Positions 7,889 to 15,772 are shown, numbered from the stretch's first letter. The stretch is DNA of 18,307 nt from CAYSNP01 sp964432485 (GCA_964432485.1 CAYSNP010000035.1:1-18307), one strand, 5' to 3'. Notes: a model not told the origin generated them from the sequence alone. Numbers and translations are program-made.

Positions 7889-9382
7889 ATGAGTTGTATA
7901 TCTAAAAGTAAGTATTTGAATTTTGTTGTTTGCCCTAAAAAATATTGGTTATCTTGCCATAACCCTAGTGTAGCGACTATCAATGAAATGAATGAATCTT
8001 TAAAGCTTCAAGGGCATGAAGTGGGGGAGATGGCTCTTAGGTTATTTGACCAAGTTGCCAATGTTAAACGCTTAAAACCTGATGGCTCTTTGGATATAGG
8101 CAAAATGCTTAATTGTACCCAAGACTTAATGTTATCTAATTGTCCAGCTATTGCTGAGGCGTCTTTTTCTAATAAGGATGTATTTTGTTCTGTGGATATT
8201 CTAAAAAACAATTTTGATGGAAGTTGGGATATCTATGAGGTAAAAGCTAGCAAAGAAAACAAGCCCGAGTATTATCTTGATATAGCTTTCCAGAAATATG
8301 TGCTAACAGAATGCGGTGTTTTTGTAAGGCATTGCTATTTGGTAACGCTTAATGGCGAATATGTGCGCAGTGGAGAGATTGAGCCAGATAAGCTATTCAA
8401 AAAAGAAGAGGTAAGCAACGAGTTAGATAAGCATATTCAAGATGTTGCCGCCAATGTGGCAGAAGCTCAAAGTATACATGCTCTTAGTGAGCCTGACTTT
8501 GAATTAAGCAAAAATTGTACAGGTTGCGATTTTTTTGCGCATTGTACTAAAGCGCTGGATAAACCTAATATCTTTGAGCTTTACAATTTTAGAAAAAAGA
8601 TAGAATGGTACAAAGAGGGTGTGGTAACTTTTTTGGATATCTGGAACAAGAAAGACAAGTTAAAAAAGCTAACTGATATACAACATCGACAGATAGAGCA
8701 TTGTATACACACCCTTCCTATATATATTGATAAGGTAGGGTTGCAAGCATTTTTAGATAATATAAAGTTCCCTATATATTTTTTAGATTTTGAGACTTTA
8801 AGCACAGCTATCCCTTTAATTGATGGCATTTCACCTTATGAAAAATTGCCCGTTCAATACTCTATCCATATTCTGCACAAGGGGCAAGACACACTTGAGC
8901 ATAAGGAGTTCCTTGCTGATGAGAGTAATATTTCATTGCGCCTGCTTGCAGAAAAGCTGGTAGCAGATACCCCTTTAGATAAAGGCTCTATATTATGTTA
9001 TAACGCCGGTTTTGAAAAGAGTGTTATTAAAGCAATGGCGGCAAGGTTTAGTGATTTGCAAGCTCCTTTGATGAATATTTATGTTCGTATCATTGATTTA
9101 TTAAAGGTGTTTAGGCAGGGCTATGTATATAATAAGGAAATGGGAGGCTCGTTTTCGCTTAAAAGTGTGCTGCCTGCTCTTATCCCCAACAATCCCGACC
9201 TAAGTTACACCTTATTAGATGCTATACATAATGGTGTGGATGCAATGCAAGCCTTTTTGTCCTTAAATCAGTTGCCCAAAGAAGATAGAGTACCTTTAAG
9301 AGAAAGTCTTAAAAAATATTGTGCCCTAGATACTTTGGCAATGGCAGTTATCTATCAAGACTTGTGCAGTATGTTAGTATAA
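7889..9382 (+). CDS. DUF2779 protein: Cas4/RecB-like Fe-S nuclease joined to DnaQ-like exonuclease
   Basis: The 497-residue protein begins with the family's typical SKSKYLNFVVCPKKYWL. The N-terminal half shows a PD-(D/E)XK nuclease core: D103 in CSVDIL and E117-V-K119 in YEVKAS. Four cysteines, C15 and C210, C213, C219 (NCTGC...HC), are placed as in Cas4/AddB-type nucleases that hold a 4Fe-4S cluster. The second half is a DnaQ-like fold: D300-F-E302 (DFET), then YNAGFEKS, then Y477-CAL-D481, the YxxxD form of exonuclease motif III. It is thus probably a two-nuclease DNA-processing protein, but its physiological role is unknown. The start at 7889 has AAAGGAA eight bases upstream. There are no cas genes or CRISPR array nearby, so it should not be called Cas4. 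It is monocistronic as far as the window shows. Confidence 0.85.
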   Translation: MSCISKSKYLNFVVCPKKYWLSCHNPSVATINEMNESLKLQGHEVGEMALRLFDQVANVKRLKPDGSLDIGKMLNCTQDLMLSNCPAIAEASFSNKDVFCSVDILKNNFDGSWDIYEVKASKENKPEYYLDIAFQKYVLTECGVFVRHCYLVTLNGEYVRSGEIEPDKLFKKEEVSNELDKHIQDVAANVAEAQSIHALSEPDFELSKNCTGCDFFAHCTKALDKPNIFELYNFRKKIEWYKEGVVTFLDIWNKKDKLKKLTDIQHRQIEHCIHTLPIYIDKVGLQAFLDNIKFPIYFLDFETLSTAIPLIDGISPYEKLPVQYSIHILHKGQDTLEHKEFLADESNISLRLLAEKLVADTPLDKGSILCYNAGFEKSVIKAMAARFSDLQAPLMNIYVRIIDLLKVFRQGYVYNKEMGGSFSLKSVLPALIPNNPDLSYTLLDAIHNGVDAMQAFLSLNQLPKEDRVPLRESLKKYCALDTLAMAVIYQDLCSMLV

Positions 9383-9537
9383 AAGAGCAGGGTACCAAGG
9401 CAAAGATCACTCTACGCAAATATAGCAAGCATACTACATCAGGTACAATTACATTAAATACCAGAGGGTTTATGACTAAGGCGGTGAGGAAATTGGAGCA
9501 GTTAGACAAGGGTCTTTACATAGAATTGGTACTATGA
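9383..9537 (+). pseudogene. Possible coding remnant closed by a TGA
   Basis: The frame open through 9383-9537 reads MTKAVRKLEQLDKGLYIELVL from the ATG at 9472 and stops at TGA 9535-9537. After the stop the very same frame continues open to 9870. No ribosome site is clear and there is no family I recognise. It is either non-coding or the front part of the small gene that follows. Confidence 0.3.
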
Positions 9538-9870
9538 TATAGTATTAAGATTAAAATTGGTGATTTAATAGAAAGCCTTGACAATAACGAAATTTATGTT
9601 GTGCGCGATGTAGAAGAGACTAAAACATCTAGACGGTCATATTGTTCTCTTAAGTTAAACTACATAAACGACAAAAAGATACAATATGAATGCACCAAAA
9701 ATCCAATGAGTTTACGATATTGGTATTATAAAAAAAAGCGCAGGCAACTACCGGATGAAAAAGCTTTTTTATATTTTTTAGGTAAGTATCTAAAAGAAAA
9801 GAAAACCTTATTTGATTTATTAAATGCGTATGCAATTGCAACATCACAAGGACATATAAAGATAAAGTGA
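9538..9870 (+). CDS. Small hypothetical protein, possibly the intact end of a broken gene
   Basis: The frame is open from 9538 to the TGA at 9868-9870. The first usable start is GTG at 9601 (89 residues), yet the codons before it (IKIGDLIESLDNNEIYVVRDVEE) look as protein-like as those after it, with no ATG, GTG or TTG to start them. The product is basic, with a KKKRR stretch around YYKKKRRQLP and a helical C-terminus (FLGKYLKEKKTLFDLLNAY). I do not recognise it. The lack of a start and the in-frame TGA at 9535 suggest a nonsense or small indel event. It converges on the fructokinase gene, 34 bp away. Confidence 0.45.
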   Translation, partial: YSIKIKIGDLIESLDNNEIYVVRDVEETKTSRRSYCSLKLNYINDKKIQYECTKNPMSLRYWYYKKKRRQLPDEKAFLYFLGKYLKEKKTLFDLLNAYAIATSQGHIKIK

Positions 9871-9904
9871 CAAAGCCGCGCTACCCTAATTTATAGGTGT
9901 TTTA

Positions 9905-10822
9905 TCAAAGAAATAGGGATGTGTTAAGGGCACCTTGATATTGGGTGGCGGCGGCGCCTGCTTGGTTGGCTTTTTCAAAGATAGATATTAGAGTGTTGTT
10001 ATCTGCTGTTAGATAATGGGTGGTATCAAAGCTTGCAAGCAGTGAGCCAAAAAAGGCATCGCCCGCTCCGGTAGTGTCAATGGGTGTAAGTACTTTTTTT
10101 GCAGGCACATAAGTAATTTTGCCCTCTCTTATAAAGTAAGAGCCCTTGCTTCCTGCTGTTATGGCAATAAACTTATTGGGGTAGCGTTTGGCAATAGAGA
10201 TAAGGGCACTTTCAAGATAAGATGTGTCGGTGGTGTTATTTTCTAGCAGGCAAAGCTCATCATCAGAGAGTTTAAGTATATCCGTATATTCTATTATATC
10301 AGAAAATGCTGTTAGCATTTCCTTTTCGGAGGCAAATAGACTTGGTCGAAAATTGACATCCGCTGCAACAGTAATCTGTTTTTGTTTAGCTTGTTTTAGC
10401 ATAGTGCGTGCAAAGGCTTGTCCGTGTTTTTCGGACAGCATAAGAGTGCCAATATGAAAAATAGAAACATTACCGTAAGCGTTAAGGTCAAAGGTCTCCA
10501 AATAGCTATCTGCGGTATTATTTCTAAAGAAAGAAAAGCTGCGCTCGCCCTTATCAAGTGTTACAAAAGCAAGTGTGGTATTTCTTTGGGTATCTTTTTG
10601 CAAGACAAGTTTAGAAAAGTCAATTTTTTTTGCCATATCGCTTAAAAAGGTACCAATTACATCTGTGCCAACTCTGCCAACAAAAACTGCCTGCGCTCCT
10701 GCTTGCACTGCCCCTACGCATGCATTAAAGGGTGCGCCGCCAATGTTGGCAGAAAATTGCATGCTATTGTCCTTCCTTTGCCCAAATAAATCGGCAAGTA
10801 ACTCGCCTGCTGTTAAAATCAT
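9905..10822 (-). CDS. PfkB-family carbohydrate kinase, probably fructokinase
   Basis: This cytoplasmic kinase probably phosphorylates fructose to fructose 6-phosphate with ATP. PfkB features are clear: the sugar-binding GGAPFN at residues 28-33, VGRVGTDVIG (47-56), the internal DVNFRP, KLSDDEL, and the C-terminal signature DTTGAGDAFFGS with the catalytic base D255 and the anion hole G252-A-G254. The length, 305 residues, is normal. The start at 10822 is chosen because GGGAG lies eight bases upstream; an in-frame start five codons earlier has no such site. The gene is divergent from the transporter-GH32 fusion, whose reaction would release fructose, which supports fructokinase over ribokinase or 2-keto-3-deoxygluconate kinase. 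Its leader contains two interlocking inverted repeats (10852-10899) that may regulate it. Confidence 0.88.
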   Translation of the reverse strand: MILTAGELLADLFGQRKDNSMQFSANIGGAPFNACVGAVQAGAQAVFVGRVGTDVIGTFLSDMAKKIDFSKLVLQKDTQRNTTLAFVTLDKGERSFSFFRNNTADSYLETFDLNAYGNVSIFHIGTLMLSEKHGQAFARTMLKQAKQKQITVAADVNFRPSLFASEKEMLTAFSDIIEYTDILKLSDDELCLLENNTTDTSYLESALISIAKRYPNKFIAITAGSKGSYFIREGKITYVPAKKVLTPIDTTGAGDAFFGSLLASFDTTHYLTADNNTLISIFEKANQAGAAATQYQGALNTSLFL

Positions 10823-10851
10823 AAAAAAATCTCCCAAGAGTGTTATGTTAT

Positions 10852-10899
10852 GGTCTTATATTTGAAAACAAACTCAAAGCAATAAGACCTTGTTTTCAA
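10852..10899 (-). promoter_or_regulatory. Interlocking inverted repeats upstream of fructokinase
   Basis: Two inverted repeats overlap: GGTCTTAT (10852-10859) with ATAAGACC (10882-10889), and TTGAAAACAA (10862-10871) with TTGTTTTCAA (10890-10899). The first can be extended inward by TTTGA/TCAAA. Both cannot form together as simple hairpins, so they are either a two-state RNA leader or paired operator half-sites. They end 30 bases upstream of the start codon. Confidence 0.5.
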
Positions 10900-11048
10900 C
10901 TTATAGAGTTTTCTTATATTAAAGTATAGCATACAGAGAGATTAAAAGCGGTATTGTGCTTGATATTTTACATTTTATTAATTTTTTTATTGCCATAAAT
11001 ATAGTGTTAAGGTTGCAATATATTAGCCAATGAAAATTTTGTCAAGTA

Positions 11049-11078
11049 TTGACCTAAATTAACATTATATGGTATAGT
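11049..11078 (+). promoter_or_regulatory. Candidate promoter upstream of the transporter-GH32 gene
   Basis: TTGACC (11049-11054) and TATAGT (11073-11078) are one mismatch each from consensus, with an 18-bp spacer. It is the best plus-strand promoter in the spacer, but it implies a leader of about 510 bases running through the repeats before the ATG at 11594. A TATAAT at 11098-11103 lacks a good -35. A closer promoter was not found. Confidence 0.45.
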
Positions 11079-11143
11079 TGGTATGTTAAATAGGGTGTAT
11101 AATAAAAGCTTGCTTCTCAGTCATTGCGCGGAGCGTTAGCGAC

Positions 11144-11167
11144 AAAGCAATCCAGGGCTTACGGTAG
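11144..11167. repeat. Dispersed intergenic repeat fragment, second copy
   Basis: This is the partner of the fragment at 4991-5014. It is preceded by CATTGCGCGGAGCGTTAGCG, the same GC-rich word family, in reverse orientation, as the CTGGATTGCTTCGC units at 11300-11525. Confidence 0.55.
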
Positions 11168-11180
11168 CACAGCAGAATAA

Positions 11181-11303
11181 TGATATTTTGCAAACAAGTT
11201 GCAAAATGATATTTGCGCACAAATGATATTATGAGCGGGGCTCATAATGAGATTTTTTGCTTATGGCAAAAAGTTAAGGTGGGATTGGTAAGGCAAGGAG
11301 CAG
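11181..11303. repeat. Modular hairpin repeat, copy 2
   Basis: TGATATT or TGAGATT recurs at 11181, 11207, 11224 and 11248, each followed by a small inverted repeat. These are TTTGCAA-acaag-TTGCAAA, then TTTG-cgca-CAAA, then ATGAGC-ggg-GCTCAT, then TTTTTGC-ttatg-GCAAAAA. From 11207 on it parallels 1-104, with changes in loops and compensating changes in one stem. It sits in the leader of the transporter-GH32 gene. Confidence 0.7.
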
Positions 11304-11304
11304 C

Positions 11305-11525
11305 CCTCTGGGGTCTGGATTGCTTCACTGATTATACCCTCGCAATGCCTAGGCATTTGCTCGTGGGCTTTAGCTACTGGCTTGCCACCGGCAAGCCAGC
11401 TTAACGCGTCGCCTGCAATGACGAGGAGCAAGGCTTGCGTGGGGCTGGATTGCTTCGCTGTCGCTCGCAAAGACGAGGAGCAAGCCACCGGGGTCTGGAT
11501 TGCTTCGCTTTCGCTCGCAATGACT
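11305..11525. repeat. CTGGATTGCTTCGC repeat cluster with a strong hairpin
   Basis: Three copies of a GGGGYCTGGATTGCTTC word lie at about 11310, 11440 and 11490; the last two belong to near-tandem units of 52 and 50 bp beginning GCAAWGACGAGGAGCAAG (11415, 11467). Between the first and second copies is CTGGCTTGCC-ACC-GGCAAGCCAG (11377-11399), a perfect 10-bp stem. No coding frame here is credible; short frames on both strands are by-products of the repeats. Confidence 0.7.
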
Positions 11526-11593
11526 TTGTAGGACAGGATTGCTTATGCACCTTATAGGTGGCAAGGATAAAAATTATCGCAAGGAGTACTAAG

Positions 11594-14284
11594 ATGAAAA
11601 AAGAAGGCATTAGCATAGAAAATTCCGGCGAAAAGCTGGTAAATCGTAAAGCATGGGCGGCTATTATCATATTTGGGCTGCTTGGGCAAATGGCTTGGAC
11701 TATAAAGAATATGTTTCTTAACCTTTATGTCTACAATTATCTTGGCGGCACAACTGACGATATTGCGCTAGTTGTCTCCACAAGCGCGGTAATGGCGGCA
11801 GTGGCTACGCTGGCAATGGGTATAGCTTCTGACAGAAAGGGCAACAGAAAGCTGTTTATGTGTATAGGCTACATTTTATGGGGGTTTGCAACAGCGGCAT
11901 ATGGGCTGGCAGACCCAAAGCTGGTTGCTGCAGTTTTTCCTAATGCAGACCTTGTTAAAACCTCTGTATTTATAGTTGTAATTGTCAATTGTGTTATGGC
12001 CTTTTTAGGCTCAACCGCAACCGATTGCGCTTACAATGCCTGGATTACCGATATAACTGATAGGCACAATCGAGGAAAGGTAGAATCTGTGGTACAGATT
12101 TTTCCTCTGCTTGCATTGCTAATTGTTTTTGGCTGTTTTGACTCTATGACAAAAAACGGACAATGGAACGCATTTTTTATAATAGTGGGAGCTATTAAAG
12201 TTGTAACAGGGGCAATAGGCTTCTTTATAGTTAAAGATAATGCTACAAAAACCGTTGGGATAAGTTTGCTGCAACAGACATTGTACGGCTTTTTGCCTTC
12301 TACAATAAAAGCAAATAAGGAATTGTATTTATGGCTGGCCGCATTTTGCATTTTTAGCACTGCTGACAATGTGTTTATGCCTTATATTTTAATTTATATG
12401 GAAAAGGGGCTTGGAATAGAAAATTATGCATTTTTAATAGCCGGCATTATAGTTGCGGCGGCAGCTTGCTCTGTGCTGGTTGGCAGCAAGATAGATAAAA
12501 TCGGAAAAGCAAAATTCATTATTCCGGCATTTATTTTAATGCTTGCAGGGTTGCTGGGTCTCTATTTTTTGAAAGTAATGGCGGGATTTATAATTTTTGG
12601 TACGGTTATGATGGCGGCATTCCTTATTTTTATCTCTGTAATGAACGCTTTTATTCGTGATGTTACCCCTAAAGGAAAGGTAGGGCTTTTTCAAGGGATA
12701 AGGATAATCTTTACTGTTACAATCCCAATGATAATCGGTCCATATATTGGCGCTTTTGCAATTAGAAATAGCGGCAGTACTTACCTTGATATGGGTACAG
12801 AAAAACTTGTGCCCGACAGCACAATATTTTTGGCGGCGGCTATTGTTACCATGTTTGCTATTGTGCCAATGGCATTTTTGTTAAAGAAGCATCTTAATCT
12901 TAGTATAAGAAGGTTTTTGCTTCGGATAAGGGATGTTATAAGAGGATTATTTAAGATACCTGAAAAAAGATACGCAAATGTAGATGAGTATATAGCCGAA
13001 AATAAACATAAAAAGAGTGAGTTTGTCACACCGCTAGTGCATTTTACGCCGCCGATAGGTTGGCTTAATGACCCTAACGGATTATGTCAATATAAGGGCG
13101 TTTACCAGCTTTTTTATCAGCATAACCCTTTTGATGTAAATTGGGGAACAATGTCTTGGGGGCACGCTACCAGCACCGACCTTATTGATTGGAAGCATGA
13201 GAAGGTTGCCTTAATTCCGGATATGCCTTACGATAAAGGTGCGGGTGTATGGAGCGGCTGTGCTGTGGTGGAAGAGGATAAATTGTATCTGTTTTATACT
13301 GCCGCCAATGCCTTGCAGCAACAGGCTATGGCAGAGCTTAAAGACGGAAAATTCGTAAAGAATCCTAACAATCCAATTATTAGACCTAAAGATATTGAAG
13401 AGGTTCGTAACAAGATTTATTTTCGTGACCCAAAGGTTATTAAATATAAAGATAAATACTATATGGCAATTTCAAGTAGTGAAAAAGGCAAGGGCATAGT
13501 GTTTTTCTTTGAGTCGGCAAACCTATATGATTGGCAGTTTTTAGATAAATTAGTGCTTGAGGACTGCAAAGGCGGTATAGAGTGTCCGGATATTTTCTTT
13601 TTGGACAATAGATTTGTTTTGCTTTTTAGCTATAAAGGCATAAAATGGCGTGTTTATGATAAGTTCGTTTTGGAGGGCGGCAAAGTGCTGTCTACGGGGG
13701 CTCTTACTCGCCACGGTGATGTAAGCAATGCTTGCTATGCCCCGCAAACATTCCTTGATGATAAAGGCAGAAGGATATATATAGCTTGGGTAGATACGCA
13801 AAAAGCACGTGTAGGTTTGGAAAAATATAATTTTAACTCCGCAATGTCCATACCCGCAGAGCTGCGAATTATTGATGATAAGTTATGCTTCCAGCCGGTG
13901 GAAGAGCTTCAAAAGTATGAGGCACCCTTAGAAAATGTAAAAGATAAGTTATACAATGAGGAAATCTCCTTTGAAGGCTCATCCTTTGATATAACTGCCG
14001 AAGTTCAAGGCAATGCTACCTTTAGCTTGTTAAATGATAGCCAAAGTCAAGGCGGCATTAAAATACAAATTAAAGACAATATGCTGACAATGGAAGGGAC
14101 AAAGTTATCAAAAATACCTTTTAGCGGCGGAAATATTAGAATAATAGTAGATAATTTCATTGCCGAAATCTTCTACAATGGTATGATGTACACAATATGC
14201 ACAACTAATATAGGAGAAATCTACAACAATATTGCCACTGAAGGCACAATAAAACTTAAAATCAATAGAATAATTAAGTCATAA
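11594..14284 (+). CDS. Fusion of MFS sugar transporter and GH32 sucrose (6-phosphate) hydrolase
   Basis: One unbroken 896-residue frame encodes two enzymes that are normally separate. Residues 1-430 form an MFS transporter of about 12 membrane helices, with the motif-A loop GIASDRKGNR (76-85) between helices 2 and 3 and a second-half counterpart GSKIDKIGK (297-305). A basic linker (about 431-476) leads to a GH32 five-bladed propeller with all three catalytic motifs: WLNDPNG (nucleophile D493), FRDPK (611-614) and ECPD (acid/base E663). A C-terminal beta-sandwich follows (about 770-896). With an even number of helices the GH32 part should face the cytoplasm, so it would cleave sucrose, or a related fructoside, as it enters. 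The divergent fructokinase would use the fructose. The start is set by AAGGAG (11581-11586) seven bases upstream; the open frame 12 codons earlier has no such site. Specificity for sucrose over other fructosides is inference. The gene converges on hipA, 51 bp away. Confidence 0.92.
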   Translation: MKKEGISIENSGEKLVNRKAWAAIIIFGLLGQMAWTIKNMFLNLYVYNYLGGTTDDIALVVSTSAVMAAVATLAMGIASDRKGNRKLFMCIGYILWGFATAAYGLADPKLVAAVFPNADLVKTSVFIVVIVNCVMAFLGSTATDCAYNAWITDITDRHNRGKVESVVQIFPLLALLIVFGCFDSMTKNGQWNAFFIIVGAIKVVTGAIGFFIVKDNATKTVGISLLQQTLYGFLPSTIKANKELYLWLAAFCIFSTADNVFMPYILIYMEKGLGIENYAFLIAGIIVAAAACSVLVGSKIDKIGKAKFIIPAFILMLAGLLGLYFLKVMAGFIIFGTVMMAAFLIFISVMNAFIRDVTPKGKVGLFQGIRIIFTVTIPMIIGPYIGAFAIRNSGSTYLDMGTEKLVPDSTIFLAAAIVTMFAIVPMAFLLKKHLNLSIRRFLLRIRDVIRGLFKIPEKRYANVDEYIAENKHKKSEFVTPLVHFTPPIGWLNDPNGLCQYKGVYQLFYQHNPFDVNWGTMSWGHATSTDLIDWKHEKVALIPDMPYDKGAGVWSGCAVVEEDKLYLFYTAANALQQQAMAELKDGKFVKNPNNPIIRPKDIEEVRNKIYFRDPKVIKYKDKYYMAISSSEKGKGIVFFFESANLYDWQFLDKLVLEDCKGGIECPDIFFLDNRFVLLFSYKGIKWRVYDKFVLEGGKVLSTGALTRHGDVSNACYAPQTFLDDKGRRIYIAWVDTQKARVGLEKYNFNSAMSIPAELRIIDDKLCFQPVEELQKYEAPLENVKDKLYNEEISFEGSSFDITAEVQGNATFSLLNDSQSQGGIKIQIKDNMLTMEGTKLSKIPFSGGNIRIIVDNFIAEIFYNGMMYTICTTNIGEIYNNIATEGTIKLKINRIIKS

Positions 14285-14335
14285 ACTACAAAAGGCTATT
14301 TGGGCAGGTTGCGCATTAGATTGTTAGATTTAACC

Positions 14336-15445
14336 TTAACTTAATATGCTTTGTATTTTATCAACAATGTTTTCACATTCTTTAATGGGTAGCTTCATTT
14401 CCTTTGCAAAAGCGTGTAAGTCTTTTGGAGTGGGGTTGCCTTCGCCTAAAATAGTCATTTCGTGTTCGAACTTATTTTTTGTTTGCGTTGTATCGTATGC
14501 AGGGGAAAGCTTATATCCGTGTAAATCCTCATCATATAAAAAAGAAAAGTTTTTACCGTGGTCGTCTTTGTTTTGGTATAATACATTGAAACACATTCTA
14601 CGGTAAGCCTCATATAAATTGGCTTTATCTGCACATATTTTTTGTATAACTTGAAAAAGATGTGCGTAGTCTAAGTTGGGGATTCTATGAGTGGTTTCTA
14701 GAATTGCAGACAGCGATATCATATGGACTCGCCAATTATCCTTTCTATCAAAGCGCTTTGCTCCAAAATAACCGGTGCATATTTTGGATGGGAAAAGTGC
14801 AAATTCATTTACATTGATACCTGATTTTTGTGCTAATTGATTTGCATTATATTCTAACTCGCCACTATTTTTAGGGTCTATAGAAGAAGCAAACTTCACA
14901 ATCCATTCATCACCGTTTTCTTTTATATGCGCCTTAGGTCTTGCGCCTCCGCTAGAGCCGCCATAAGCATAAACCTTATCTAAATCTATTTTTTTATCGC
15001 TATTGTGGAGTATTTTTTGAATTTCTCCATATAAAATATCCAAATCTGCAGGGCTTCTTGAAATATCGTCAGCTATTGTCGGTTCATAAGTCAGCCCTCC
15101 CAGCCCATTTTTGCTAATCAAAGCAAGCTTTGCAAGGGGGGATAGTCTATCAAAATTGATACCTTTTTTTGCAAGCAATCGCCTTATTAACAACTCACCC
15201 CAACCGTCCGGCAAAGAATCGCTAAAAACTCCATATAGTCCGCCAAAATAAGGTGAGCTTGATATATGGATTTCATTAGTTAAAGGCAAAGAAAAGGGAG
15301 AGATAGAAAAGCCGTTTCTTACCCATTCATTATCATATTGAAAAGCAATTTTATCCTCTACTTGTTGAAGATAACCAACAGTAGCGCCATTATATTTGAC
15401 ATTAAGTTTTTGGATATTAATATCATTTTCATGCAGGCTTTTCAT
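14336..15445 (-). CDS. hipA: HipA-family serine/threonine kinase toxin
   Basis: HipA toxins are cytoplasmic Ser/Thr kinases; the best known phosphorylates glutamyl-tRNA synthetase and causes growth arrest and persistence. The 369-residue protein has the N-terminal HipA_N region with YGVFSDSLPDGWG (71-83), the glycine-rich loop GGSSGGARPK (162-171), and the catalytic NKDDHGKN (292-299), where D294 is the expected catalytic aspartate. The metal-binding LSPAYD follows, with D318. All key residues are present, so it should be active. It is shorter than Escherichia coli HipA but contains the whole kinase core. Its ATG overlaps the hipB stop as TAATG (15443-15447), so translation is likely coupled. 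The target cannot be told from sequence. Confidence 0.92.
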   Translation of the reverse strand: MKSLHENDINIQKLNVKYNGATVGYLQQVEDKIAFQYDNEWVRNGFSISPFSLPLTNEIHISSSPYFGGLYGVFSDSLPDGWGELLIRRLLAKKGINFDRLSPLAKLALISKNGLGGLTYEPTIADDISRSPADLDILYGEIQKILHNSDKKIDLDKVYAYGGSSGGARPKAHIKENGDEWIVKFASSIDPKNSGELEYNANQLAQKSGINVNEFALFPSKICTGYFGAKRFDRKDNWRVHMISLSAILETTHRIPNLDYAHLFQVIQKICADKANLYEAYRRMCFNVLYQNKDDHGKNFSFLYDEDLHGYKLSPAYDTTQTKNKFEHEMTILGEGNPTPKDLHAFAKEMKLPIKECENIVDKIQSILS

Positions 15446-15729
15446 TATTTATCCTTTAAGCTCTTAATGATAGGAGTGCTAAAAAGCTTATTGAAATCTT
15501 CTAAACAACCAATAGCAGAGCTAATTTTCAAAAGAGAATCTAAGGAAATATCCCCGGTAGACTCAAATCTCCTAATAGAGCCATAACTAACGCCGGATTG
15601 CTTGCTAAGCTCCTGTTGCGTAAGCCCATATTCTTTACGCCTTTTCTTGAATCTTGCTACCAAGCTATCAGTTACAGATTGTTTTGTAGTAACATTTACA
15701 AAGTCACTAATATCAAATTTTCTTTTCAT
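15445..15729 (-). CDS. hipB: HipB-like XRE-family antitoxin and autorepressor
   Basis: This 94-residue protein holds a Cro/C1-type helix-turn-helix at about residues 24-72 (FKKRRKEYGLTQQELSKQSG then VSYGSIRRFE), the class used by HipB to neutralise HipA and repress the operon. A short N-terminal extension (MKRKFDISDF) and a C-terminal tail flank it; the tail may touch HipA. It is the first gene of the hipBA operon. The start at 15729 has no ribosome site, and the promoter predicts a transcript beginning only two to four bases upstream, so the message may be leaderless. Two palindromes of the form TGYTAAYATATTARCA flank the promoter. Confidence 0.9.
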   Translation of the reverse strand: MKRKFDISDFVNVTTKQSVTDSLVARFKKRRKEYGLTQQELSKQSGVSYGSIRRFESTGDISLDSLLKISSAIGCLEDFNKLFSTPIIKSLKDK

Positions 15730-15731
15730 AC

Positions 15732-15747
15732 TGTTAATATATTAGCA
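15732..15747. promoter_or_regulatory. HipB operator 1 (over the -10 box)
   Basis: TGTTAATATATTAGCA is an almost perfect palindrome; the only asymmetry is T versus G at the third pair. It covers the -10 box (15739-15744) and the predicted start point, a position that would block transcription when bound. Confidence 0.7.
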
Positions 15748-15767
15748 TTTATATAGAGAATTGTCAA
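15739..15767 (-). promoter_or_regulatory. hipBA promoter
   Basis: On the minus strand TTGACA (15767-15762) and TAATAT (15744-15739) are separated by 17 bp. The -35 is perfect and overlaps a small palindrome CAATATATTG (15765-15774). The predicted start near 15732 leaves almost no leader before the hipB ATG at 15729. Confidence 0.75.
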
Positions 15768-15772
15768 TATAT

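Noticed and set aside
9535..9537. TGA read as tryptophan (alternative genetic code)
   Set aside because: Other genes in the window, such as the fructokinase (TGA at 9905-9907), end properly at TGA, so TGA acts as a stop.
11213..11670. Several short frames on both strands
   Set aside because: They consist of the intergenic repeat words and hairpins, and have no ribosome sites or family resemblance.
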